From Sepiola atlantica (lineage: Eukaryota; Mollusca; Cephalopoda; Sepiida; Sepiolidae): a stretch of DNA of 64,000 bases. The translations under genes were made by a program, and so were the position numbers. The first letter of the stretch is position 1; each line of letters opens with the position of its first letter. Of the stretch, positions 11,763 to 22,625 are shown one piece after another. The notes under the pieces were generated by a model. The model was not told the DNA's origin and ran no database searches. It was given only the letters and a program-made list of their open reading frames with translations. The stretch lies in NCBI GenBank assembly GCA_963556195.1, contig OY744535.1, forward strand, positions 88,675,449 to 88,739,448, in the 5' to 3' direction.

Positions 11763-11980
11763 TTTACAAACTTGCAATAAAGCAAGAAACAGTGACAGCG
11801 GCTAACAAATGCATAAATGTCTATAACTGTAGAAATAGTGTATAAATTTGCATAATATTTTGGTAGCTTACCAACTTAGGAGCACTCTTTCAGTGTGCAA
11901 AATTTCAAACTTGTGCGATTTATATTATTGAAGTTATTAACAATATTATGATCTGCAATAAAGCGAGAAACAGAGTTTAT
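11763..11980 (-). repeat. Right terminal inverted repeat of the Tc1-like element
   Basis: Reverse complement of the left repeat over its whole length. The inner motif is at 11771-11793 and the outer motif at 11953-11974. It starts within a few bases of the transposase start codon, as is usual for this group. Confidence 0.9.
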
Positions 11981-14220
11981 AAGATTTAGGAGGAAACACA
12001 TTTTGAAAGTTTGAACATCAAAACCGTTTTACAATATGTTAATGCAATGAATTATTAATTCTAATGTAACAATTCGTCAATTAATATTAAATAAAACAGT
12101 TTGAGAAAAAGCGAAGTACAAAAGTTGAATAGAAACAATTCAAGAATTGTATTAATTTCAAACTTTAAAGATCAGGATTTAAACAAAAACAAGCCCTTTA
12201 TGACATATTAAACTATAAACTTTAGAATTAGTCAGAAATTATGGTGTTTGTGTTTTAAATGTGTGAGTCCCAGTAACACGGCTGATGTTAAACAAAAAGG
12301 AAAATCTGACACAGCTCAGTATAAAGCAAAACAACAGGAGTAAGAGAAATCGAAGATAAGATAACCGATAAACGGTGCATTAAAGTAATTCATATTTGAA
12401 TATTAGGTATGACATTAAATAAAAAATAATTGTTTTTATATATATATTAATATGTATATAATATTCGATGTAAATAAATATTATAAGTGATATTATGTAA
12501 AGTAAAGTATATTTTGGGAATATATTTTGAGGAGAAGTTGTTAAATAGGCAGAGTTTAATAGAAGTAGATTTACACTGAATTGCTCTATCAAATATATAA
12601 GTGGTATAAGAACAAAATATATTCTGGAATTAGATATGGATAGAGTAAGAAGTAGTAACACGTGTTTAAATATCATTAGGATACTTATTCACCTATATTA
12701 TAAGTGTTTGAATATGCATTCGAAGGAGAGGATATATCATTAGGGAGTATAACTTGACTATATTTATACCTTTTTGTGTTTACATTATGTTAGTAACTCG
12801 TTTTCGGGATGTATCATATCAATATCTGATCTACTAATTATAAGTGCTCGGAAATGCATAATTTACGTGCTTTGAAGGCTGGGTTTATACTGTAAAGACA
12901 CAGCTGATGTCGCTCCACCGTAGTTGTATCCATTTTCCACCTGCGATTTCCATGTTCTCGAGGAGAAATTGACTTTGAAACTTCTTTTTCTTGTTTCACA
13001 TCATACATATCTTGTACTTCATACATTAGATTTATTTATTTTTCTGCTTATCTTAAAATCGGTTCCTACTATCTCCACAAACACTTTCTCTAACTTGAGG
13101 CTATTCTCTATTATTACAAATCGACTATCAAACGATGTATGGAGAACTGTTGTTATATTTAGGCTAGTAAATGTTTGTCACATTTCAAGTTTCTTCATCA
13201 AGTGTAAGAGCGTATCCGTAATTTGGTTGGCGTAACACTTTTTTCTCTCTTCACCATCTCTCTAACAGACGTAATATCGCTTGTGCTAGTGTTTGCTATA
13301 AATACTATTATAACGGTGTTCTTAGAATTGTCAGATCTATACCCTACTGATTTGGTTCTAGCTCGTTTTACTCATTGCTCTGGTAGTATTCATAAATTCG
13401 CTATTTTCATAACGAAATATAATAAAACTTCCGATCCATTAGCCTTTTCTTCTAAAAGTGAAAGCGTGTAGAATTATTTTCCGGTTGACTTGTTTCCCTA
13501 TACCTTGTGCCTTGTTATTTTAAAGACTAAGTTTTTCGGGTATATTCCGTGTTTTCAATAATCATATTTCGCGATTGTTAGCTATTTAGATCAAGTTGCT
13601 TCATCACTTGTTTGCCACGTTTTTTCATAAATCCTCAAATATATATGACGATTAAGTCCAATCAATCTTCAGATCAAGTTTATACTTTACGTGATTTTAA
13701 CAGATAGAGTAATTTTTTATTCAAAATTAAATTGAACAATATTACATTTACTAAAATAAATATTGATACAACATATGTTATGTATGATATTATGAAATAT
13801 CTATGTTTCGTCTTGATATTAGTCTCCAATTTGAAAAAACAAATTCACGACTTTATGAAAGAAAATCAAATTGCTACTTTTCGAGTTCTTTTTCAAATTG
13901 TTTTAATTTGTTTATGAAAGTGTTCATCTCGGATTTTGAAAAGTTAAATGAGCGAAATATAACGATTGTTAGGTTAACGATTTCTATGTTAGATTCTGGG
14001 TTGTGAATTTGATTTGAACCAAGAAATATTCTTGAAAATATATCTTGAATTAATTAATTACCATTTAATAATGTGTGTTTTAAAATAACTTAGAAAAATA
14101 TTATCCATAAATATTGTTTATGAAAGCATACTCGAAAGATTTATTAAATTAATTTAGACTTTGATGTATAGTAATATACACACTATTGAACTATTAATTA
14201 TTTGTATGATTTAAAGTCTT
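11981..14220. other. Unassigned AT-rich sequence
   Basis: No repeat or transposon recognised. Frames at 12924-13235 and 13223-13471 (plus) and 12380-12676 (minus) are hydrophobic and show no family signature. On the minus strand 12950-13250 stays partly open across frames, but nothing identifiable emerges. Confidence 0.4.
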
Positions 14221-14222
14221 TA

Positions 14223-14226
14223 AATT

Positions 14227-14260
<34 letters not shown>

Positions 14261-14323
14261 TTATATACATATATATTTATAAAAAGTGTATATATCTATA
14301 GTTCTCTCTGTATCTCCGTATGT

Positions 14324-14400
<77 letters not shown>
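14223..14400. repeat. (TA)n microsatellite
   Basis: Two TA-rich tracts (14223-14280 and 14325-14400), the second pure. The pure tract borders the first copy of a 95-bp direct duplication. Confidence 0.95.
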
Positions 14401-14404
<4 letters not shown>

Positions 14405-14492
14405 AAAGAAGCTTTGAGTCATTTTTAAAAAAAATGTAAAATGCAGTTTAAATTCCCAGACCAACTAACTAAATCCAAGATATTGCAGATTA
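14394..14492 (+). repeat. Direct duplication, copy 1
   Basis: About 99 bp starting TATATAGTCTAAAGAAGC and ending GATATTGCAGAT is repeated almost exactly at 15074-15172. Only a few positions differ, around an A run. It follows a (TA)n tract. Confidence 0.95.
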
Positions 14493-15073
14493 ACATTCGT
14501 TGGAAATTTAATAAATGAAAAAATATAAGTAAAAAAAAAGGGGGGGGTAATTATCTAAGAGTAAAACAAAAACAGGAGACCTTAAGCGTCTAATATTAGC
14601 ACGGGGATCATCAGCTGTTTACCATGTAACTGTTTCGGAGATTTAAAAACAGGGCAGTTATAATATTCATGGCTCTCCAATGGTACTGATTATACGACCA
14701 TTTCCCCAATAATCAAGTGTCGAAATAATTCAGCTTAAAATACCACTAATATATACATAAATAAATAATAATAATAATGATAAAATAATAATAATAATAT
14801 ATTACTTTTAAGACTACCGTATGATATAGTAATTTGCATATCAAATAACATTAATTATAACAATAAAAAAAAAAAAAAAATAAAATAATAATAATAATAC
14901 TATCTAAACACTACATCCAAGAACCATTCTGCAATATGGTAGCTAGCAATAAAATTATATAGGAATTAAAGTTGCATTAAAAAAAAAATAATAATAAAGC
15001 TTAAGTACCTTAGGTACCAGAAAAGTAATTAGATAAGAGGAAGGAAACCTAGCCATACAGATCTAAATACCCA
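14493..15073. other. Spacer between the two direct duplications
   Basis: The 580-bp spacer holds an A9G8 run near 14532-14547, several AAT/ATA-rich stretches (14757-14800 and 14880-14897) and an A16 run near 14865. No coding potential is seen. Its relation to the flanking repeats, as an insertion or a segmental copy, is unresolved. Confidence 0.6.
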
Positions 15074-15172
15074 ATATATAGTCTAAAGAAGCTTTGAGTC
15101 ATTTAGAAAAAAAATGTAAAATGCAGTTTAAATTCCCAGACCAACTAACTAAATCCAAGATATTGCAGATAA
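15074..15172 (+). repeat. Direct duplication, copy 2
   Basis: Near-identical to 14394-14492 and followed immediately by a pure (TA)n tract, so the pair has TA tracts at its two outer borders. Confidence 0.95.
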
Positions 15173-15174
15173 AC

Positions 15175-15255
<81 letters not shown>
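15175..15255. repeat. (TA)n microsatellite
   Basis: Pure TA tract of about 80 bp. Confidence 0.95.
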
Positions 15256-15259
<4 letters not shown>

Positions 15260-16452
15260 TTTATAAATTCTCTTTTTCTAGAGTTTATGGGAAATCGACG
15301 CATACACAGATACTGTTGCAGTAAGAACCACAGAAAGAATGACACAGACTTTCCATGAAATTGACAACATAAGATAACAAAGAGATTCATAATTTGTAGG
15401 ATGGGAACATTCAAGAACGCTTTCGTGAAACAAGATTTGTTTAGTCTGTAAGTAGACATATAGTACACGTGTTTGTGTGAGTTACGTGTATTGAAATAAT
15501 ATAGAAATAAAGGTGTGTATATTAATGTTCCTGTATTGCAAGTGAGTGAGTGTATATATAAACGGTGTATATGTATTCGGTGAGCTGTGGTGTGTGCTCT
15601 CTAAGTGTAGTTGGTGTCAATGACCTTTTACAAGACGCCGAATTTAGCTTTTAAGTACTTACCAATGTTCCTTGGATGTGTGAGGAAAATTGAAAAAGTA
15701 TGAGAATAAGCATTGTGTTTATGTTTTTATAGTAGGGCGATATTTCGGGACTGTTTATTTTTGTGTTGTGAAAGAAAGTGCTTATTTAATATTTTTATTC
15801 AATCAACAGTCGATATATAAAATCAACAGACACAATATTTAACAACATTACTGTTCTTGAATCTATTTTCCGATAGAAATCGCAAAAAACACCTTCCTGA
15901 ATAATTTTCCAACGTTAGTTGACGGATATTGATATTCGATGCTTGCAGCTTGTCGAGGAGACGATATTTATAAATGTTAGATATTTCTCCGTTGGATGGT
16001 GAGATTTTTGTGATTCGGGGTGTTTTCGTTTATTTGTCAGGAAGATAAGTTTTAAATGTGAAGGGTCTGTTGTCGAGTTGTTGTGCTTCGGCCAAAAGGA
16101 TTGTTTATCGAGTTTATGTGACGAGTCTGCTAGTCTGCTGTGAATTGTCGTGTTTTCAGATACATATTTTTCATTTAATTTTAATGCCGGAAAATCATTC
16201 CAATTTATTTGAGAGTTGATCCTTTTTTTCTAAGGGTCGGAGTATTCGATGTTCTCCGATTGTCGCGTAGAGCGGGACGAATGAATGGTTGTGAGTGTCG
16301 AAACATAATGGCGATTTTCCGATCATTCAATTTTGTATCGTTTGTTTTAATATTATTTTGTGTTTAACTTTTTAAGTATATCTGTTAATTGTTCAGATTT
16401 GTTGTGATAATTTATTTTTGCTAAACTATGACGTATTTTACCGCACAGATGT
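15256..16452. other. Unassigned sequence
   Basis: No repeat was found. On the minus strand 15880-16290 reads for some distance with few stops across two frames, which might be decayed coding sequence, but no motif is recognisable. Confidence 0.35.
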
Positions 16453-16734
16453 TTACAAAAGTTCACAGTAATGCGTCGTGTCTACAAGTAATAGCGTTAA
16501 GTGTGCAGAGGATTCTGTTTTATGTTTAGCACATATTCCACTAATGAGTTCAAGTTGAACAGTTCCTGCTTGAGACGAGGACGACACGTTGTGGTAATTT
16601 AAAATCAGATTTGTATTGTTTTTGTCAAATATTGTATTAGTATCCAAAAAAAAGACCTGGTTATGTTCGCCTAGTTGTGTGCTTAAAAGGTTCCTTGTTG
16701 CGTCGTAATGGACATTTTGTACGAGAATGTCCAT
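16453..16734 (-). other. Possible decayed coding fragment, 93 codons
   Basis: A minus-strand frame of balanced, polar composition, unlike the repeat-derived frames of this window. It has no recognisable domain. It may continue, with breaks, into 16290-15880 on the same strand, which would suit an old gag-like or other retroelement frame. A chance open frame is equally possible. Confidence 0.2.
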
Positions 16735-17371
16735 GTAGAGTCTTATGCTATTTTATGATATAAATTATTGAGATAAAAATATACCAATACTCCGGTAACC
16801 ATAACAAACACACAACTTTAAATGTAGCTTCGATAAACTTTTGTATACATTCAAGTTTTGGCCGAGTATAATTTATATATAAGATTTATGACTTAACCAA
16901 ATATACGAAGCAGATATAGTATCTAGTTATATCAATATGCTTTTAATAGTTCAATTTTATTATTGAAACATTGTATAAAAAACTATTTGTATTTGGACCG
17001 TCTCTATACTATTTACAATTCTATTTTTTTCCAAATATTTTTTTTAAAAAACACGTATTAATATATCCATCCGTTACAACGTCATTCAGTCCGTCAGTGG
17101 CTTTGTTAGTGTCGAGCAAATTTTTGGTATGTTCAATCCTAAGAGGTCAACTCTCCCTAGCTTTACCTTTTTTCTAAGAAGGGGTTAGGTTTTTGCTAAT
17201 CGCCTGAGGCAGACACACTGATAGTTGACCGTGGGATTTCGGTATTTTTTTCTAGACCAGAATGCGCTTACCCGAGGGCGATAGATTTGCAAACCTACAC
17301 ACAACCATGTGTATAAGCTCCTGGTAAAACAGTAAATAATGCTTATGAAGCGTTGAAAGTAGGATCTACAT
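16735..17371. other. Unassigned sequence
   Basis: Nothing recognised. Confidence 0.45.
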
Positions 17372-17372
17372 A

Positions 17373-17437
<65 letters not shown>
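17372..17437. repeat. (TA)n microsatellite
   Basis: TA tract with one TATG interruption. The minus-strand frame through it is an artefact. Confidence 0.95.
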
Positions 17438-17439
<2 letters not shown>

Positions 17440-18427
17440 CATCTTAACTTTCTACTATGAAGAGTATTATCAAACTGAAGATCGCATAAATTCTTAATAT
17501 TGTATATTGTTTATTTTTAAAACAATAATTGTTATCGTTTAAAAATATTTTGAACTGTCTTCATTGCATGAAAACCATCGTTATTTTCTCCGTCGTACAA
17601 AGTCATATTATATCAATTACTGTTGATGTCGCCATGTTGTTTTGCCAAGCGCCGAGGGCAAAACAACAAGATTTAAGGATGTTTTTCGGCAGGTTGTTTG
17701 AATAGTCGGGAAGCTTAAGCCAATTTCTGCCATGAAAACGGAAAAATCGATAAGACTTTCGTATTTATCTTTTCCATCATTCTCTTTCAGTCTCCTTTAG
17801 AATTTTTTTACAGAAGAACTTTTGATTTATGTATTCTTCATACACTGTCATATAGATTTTATCTTTTATCTATTATGTTTACATACGATGCAGGCATTTT
17901 TTATCAAATCAAATACATACATTTACATTTTACAGTTAAGTATAATAAATAACAATCGAATATATTTTCTTTTTTGCATGTCAATTAGCATTTTGATTCA
18001 TATGTAGGTGGGATCATTCAAGTACACCCGATGTTGTGCCCCAATTTAGAAGCATTGATCAATGTGGTATTATCCTTTGTTATAATTATGCCAGGCCTAC
18101 ACTGAATTTGAGTGGTAGTAACGTAAGCCCACGTGTATTGGTAAAATAGAGTTTGTCTCCAGTACTATGCCAAATTACGTCATATCCTTTATGTACACAA
18201 CAAGCAGCTAGACAGACACAGTTAACTATGCTTAAAATAGCATAGCAAACAGTGGCTGTCTACACTATTACTTAGAGCTATGTGATACTCAGTCCTATCA
18301 GCCAAACATTAAGGGTTAGACATCATCGAATGGTGAGATCCAAACTTGGGATCTGAAAAGCCATTATATTACATTACTCGTTCATAGCACAATATAAATT
18401 TGAGTCGGAGTATTTGTCAAAGTCCCA
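17438..18427. other. Unassigned sequence with one small hairpin
   Basis: An 11-bp inverted repeat (GTTGTTTTGCC, then GGCAAAACAAC) lies near 17636-17668 with a GC-rich loop. Nothing else was recognised. Confidence 0.45.
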
Positions 18428-19385
18428 TGTTGTTGTTGTTGTCGCAATGGCGTTCACCCTAGTCGGATTGAGCCAGTTATTTCTTTCGTCTGCACTACAT
18501 CCCGAAGCATAGCGGCCCATGCACGGTAGTCGTTAGCAAAGTCGCATTCGGATGCTAGAAACTCGCGATTTTATCACCGGGGAAGACTAACTCCTTGGTG
18601 GTTGTTGTCCAGGTAATTAATTTTCCAGCTACACGTTTGTGACAGCAAGCCAGGGGTATAGGGAGGATTACATTGTGAATTTGTTTCCTTTTCTAGGCGA
18701 CAAGCCGCATATCAAGACCATCGAAAACGTCGCTGCAAAGGACATATAGCAGAGACTTAGGATTGAAATATTTACTAAGAACTGTAGTTAGGGCACAGTC
18801 ATCCACCGTGCAATACCATATCTGGCGTAGTTAGTCATTGTCAAAGATTTCCGGATTCCGCCGGTCAACTAGCTACATTGGAAATATCTCGCAACCGTTA
18901 ATGAGTACTGACCAGACAACGGATTAGTAATTATACGTATTTGTCTTCATTAAAATGTCTGTTAACCCTCATGAAGACCGTTCGGCCGGGGGTGCAAAAG
19001 CAGATATAGCAGCCTTAAATCGACGGTCGACCTTCGTTGAACCCGACCCTGGTTAAACTATTACTGAATAAAGGTACCGAAATGAGACCACTTGCTCCAA
19101 TGCTACGCCATCTAATTATCGGCAGAGTCCAAAGGAAGAGAGAACCTTAGTCTAGACGCGCATACCAACACAAAACGCGGCCTCCTGCATCATGTTTAGC
19201 GTAATCTGCATTTCATCCGCGGTCGACCCCTGCAATATGATGTCATCGCCATAAGCCACATCCAACACACACACACACACACACACCTCCTGTCGAATTG
19301 TCACTCCCGATAGAGCGTGATCAAATATGTGGTTAGCAATCTGTGACACTCGATCATTATTAAAACATATATGCTGTTGATTCAA
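18428..19385 (-). pseudogene. RTE-like LINE reverse transcriptase, decayed
   Basis: On the minus strand the frame 19385-19152 contains the polymerase active-site block AYGDDIILQGSTADEMQ (usual form xADD). Further 3' on the same strand, across stops, come blocks matching LINE C-termini: SVLINGCEI near 18900, EIFDND-LRQI near 18840, and DYRAWAAMLRDVV near 18510. The last is a C-terminal signature I recall from RTE-clade elements. The strand ends in a CAACAACAACAACAA run near 18430-18445, a short-repeat 3' tail typical of this group. A (CA)n expansion at 19265-19287 interrupts the polymerase just before the active site, giving an artificial Val/Cys run. Clade assignment is by recall and could shift to a neighbour. 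Confidence 0.75.
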
Positions 19386-20259
19386 GTTGCTTAAATTACG
19401 TATACTTTCAAAATTATATGTCTGTAAAAAAGTTATCTTCCTTCAAAAATTGAAACACACACGAACATTAAAACTACGATTTTAGAAGAAAGCTTAAAAT
19501 AAAATCGTCAAAGCAGTTGCAATAGGTGAAATCAGGATTGATAATTTGTATTAGTTGGACTGCTATACTCATATATGATATTATTCACACAATGTGTTGC
19601 CCCGTGTTACCTGGGTCGAACTTTAGGTGTACCTTTTCGAACTCACCAAACTTTCCTTGCGAAGATATCATGTCATACCTTATACAAGGCTGTGGGTATA
19701 TTAAGCGCTACAGCTTTAGCTTCTCTTACCTTGTCCAGTGTATGGAGTATGCACTCATATATAACTGTTAAGCTATCTGCAGTAGAACATACTGTTTATT
19801 AGAAAGGATTTAAGCAATAGCTAGGGAATGGACTATTGCGAGAATGATTATTAATTAAAAGATGTTAGCTAAGGATGCGAGGAGACTACTGGGCAATAAT
19901 TGTGCGGATCAGTAAGTTAAACATAATTCTTAAGCACTGGTTCCACAGGGCTAATTTATCTAGCAATCCGAGAAGCAATATACGGCAATGCATTTGTTGT
20001 AGTGTTTTGAGAGAAATGTGGCCAGCTAAGCATAACATTTACTTGTTACTATAGTAGGAATAAATCAGGGCAACATGCTTTGGAGGTGCCAAGGTTTTAT
20101 AATATTCCTGACATAGGAAAGAGTGATAATTAGATAATTGAGTGTAACTTCTGTCTGCAGTGAGAAGTGTGAGAGGTAATGGTTCCAGGAGTCCAATATA
20201 GAGTGTAAGACATACCGTCGTACAGGCCACATCGTAATGGTTGGATTGCGGGGTGATTA
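19386..20259. other. Unassigned sequence
   Basis: Short frames at 19526-19802 (plus) and 20039-20230 (minus) have no recognisable domain. Confidence 0.4.
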
Positions 20260-22625
20260 TTTATTGCCAATTATATCATACTCAGAATCATATGATTAAA
20301 TAATGGAAGTGAATATTTTAAAGTACAACTAATGTAAATGAGCTTTTATTGACATGTAATGCATGGTAGTTTACATTATCAATAAATCATATTGTTAAAC
20401 ATAGAAATAATATTATTAAATAGACAAATGAATATTTAAAAAATACAAATACTGTTAGTGAGCTCGTATTAACATTGACAAACATAGTTTGATAGCTTTT
20501 ACTAAAAATCATATCATTGAATAATAGAACTTAATATTTAAATGTGTATATATAATGTGAGTGAGCGTGTATTGGCATTGAAAATATTGTGGTTTACATT
20601 ATCAATATTTCATATGATTAAAAATAGAAATTATTTTTTAAAGTACTAATAATGTAACTGATCTTGTATTTACATTGTAAAACATAGTTGTATTGATTTT
20701 ACCGTCAATCATATGATTACATATTATAACTGAATGCTTACAAGTACTGATAATGTTAGTGAGCTTGTATTGACATTAAAAAATAAAACATGATTTTATT
20801 GCTTTCATTCAAAATCATATCATTAAAAGATGGAAATGAATATGCAAAAATACTAATAATGTTAGTGAGCTTGTATTGACACTTAAAAAACATGATTTTA
20901 TTGCTTTTATTCAAAAGCATATCATTAAAAGATGGAAATGAATATGCGAAAATACTAATAATGTTAGTGAGCTTGTATTGACACTTAAAAAACATGATTT
21001 TATTGCTTTTATTCAAAAGCATATCATTAAAAGATGGAAATGAATATGCGAAAATACTAATAATGTTAGTGAGCTTGTATTGACACTTAAAAAACATGAT
21101 TTTATTGCTTTTATTCAAAAGCATATCATTAAAAGATGGAAATGAATATGCGAAAATACTAATAATGTTAGTGAGCTTGTATTGACACTTAAAAAACATG
21201 ATTTTATTGCTTTTATTCAAAAGCATATCATTAAAAGATGGAAACGAATATGCAAAAATACTAATAATGTTAGTGAGCTTGTATTGACACTTAAAAAACA
21301 TGATTTTATTGCTTTTATTCAAAAGCATATCATTAAAAGATGGAAATGAAAATGCAAAAATACTAATAATGTTAGTGAGCTTGTATTGACATTAATAAAA
21401 CATGATTTTATTGCTTTTATTCAAAAGCATATCATTAAAAGATGGAAATGAATGTCCAAAAATACTAATAATGTTAGTGAGCTTGTATTGACATTAAAAA
21501 AACATGATTTTATTGCTTTTATTCGAAAGCATATCATTAAAAGATGGAAATGAATGTCCAAAAATACTAATAATGTGTGTGAGCTTGTATTGACATTAAT
21601 AAAACATGATTTTATTGCTTTTATTCGAAAGCATATCATTAAAAGATGGAAATGAATGTCCAAAAATACTAATAATGTTAGTGAGCTTGTATTGACATTA
21701 ATAAAACATGATTTTATTGCTTTTATTCAAAAGCATATCATTAAAAGATGGAAATGAATGTCCAAAAATACTAATAATGTTAGTGAGCTTGTATTGACAT
21801 TAATAAAACATGATTTTATTGCTTTTATTCAAAAGCATATCATTAAAAGATGGAAATGAATATACAAAAATACTAATAATGTGTGTGAGCTTGTATTGAC
21901 ATTAATAAAACATGATTTTATTGCTTTTATTCAAAAGCATATCATTAAAAGATGGAAATGAATGTCCAAAAATACTAATAATGTTAGTGAGCTTGTATTG
22001 ACATTAAAAAAACATGATTTTATTGCTTTTATTCGAAAGCATATCATTAAAAGATGGAAATGAATATGCAAAAATACTAATAATGTGTGTCAGCTCGTAT
22101 TGACATTGACAAAAATAGTTTTACCTTAAATCATGTGATTAAATAATAGAACTGAATACTTAAAACTAATAATAATGTAAGTGAGCCTGTATTGGCAATG
22201 AAATTATAGTTCAGTTGGTTTTACATAAAATCATATGATTAAATAATGGAACTTAATACTTACAAGTTATAATGATGTAAGTGAGCGCGAATGGGCATTG
22301 AATAATATGGTTTGAGTGCTGGAACCTAAAATCATATAGTTAAAAAATAGAAATTAATTTTTAAAAGTACTAATTACGTTTGTTTAGCTAGTACGCACAT
22401 CGAATAACCCAGTGTGTGTTCATTTGCCTTAAATTATCTTATTAAAACACAGAAATGAATATTTACATGTACTAAACATGTTAATGAGCCCGTATTAACA
22501 TTGCAAACCATCGTTTGATTACTTTTAAATAAAATCATATGAGTAAAACATAGAAATTAATATTTAAAATTACTAATAATTTCAAGGAGCTTGTATTGAT
22601 ATTAGAACATATTTTATATTATTAT
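20260..22625. repeat. 102-bp satellite array with decayed flanks
   Basis: From 20861 to 22085 the motif G(T/G)(T/G)(A/T)GT-AGCTTGTATTGAC recurs at exact 102-bp steps (20861, 20963, 21065, 21167, 21269, 21371, 21473, 21575, 21677, 21779, 21881, 21983, 22085). The copies are nearly identical. Outside this core the unit is still recognisable but strongly diverged and variable in length, left to about 20260 and right to about 22620. That adds roughly four to five decayed copies per side. Because 102 is a multiple of three, a 190-codon minus-strand frame runs through the core with a 34-residue repeat; it is a by-product. The unit is AT-rich and each copy contains CATGATTTTATTGC. Confidence 0.95.

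Larger units (their letters stand above)
10572..11980 (-). mobile_element. Tc1-like DNA transposon with long IR/DR ends
   Basis: The element is about 1.4 kb and is bounded by two inverted repeats of about 218 bp (10572-10790 and 11763-11980). It holds a minus-strand transposase remnant in the middle. Each terminal repeat carries the motif TTTCTC(A/G)CTTTATTGCA at its outer end and a close copy at its inner end, about 180 bp apart. This gives four copies in the inverted/direct-repeat arrangement known from Sleeping Beauty-type Tc1 elements, where transposase binds them. The left end borders a (TA)n tract. The transposase is broken, so the copy is not autonomous, but its ends look well preserved. 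Confidence 0.9.

Noticed and set aside
11312..11845. A 177-codon plus-strand frame
   Set aside because: It is the antisense shadow of the Tc1-like transposase remnant on the minus strand.
20756..21328. A 190-codon minus-strand frame made of a 34-residue repeat
   Set aside because: The satellite unit is 102 bp, a multiple of three, so an open frame repeats by arithmetic; the frame breaks in diverged copies and no gene context exists.
20260..22625. A CRISPR-like array
   Set aside because: The whole 102-bp unit repeats without unique spacers, and the genome is eukaryotic.
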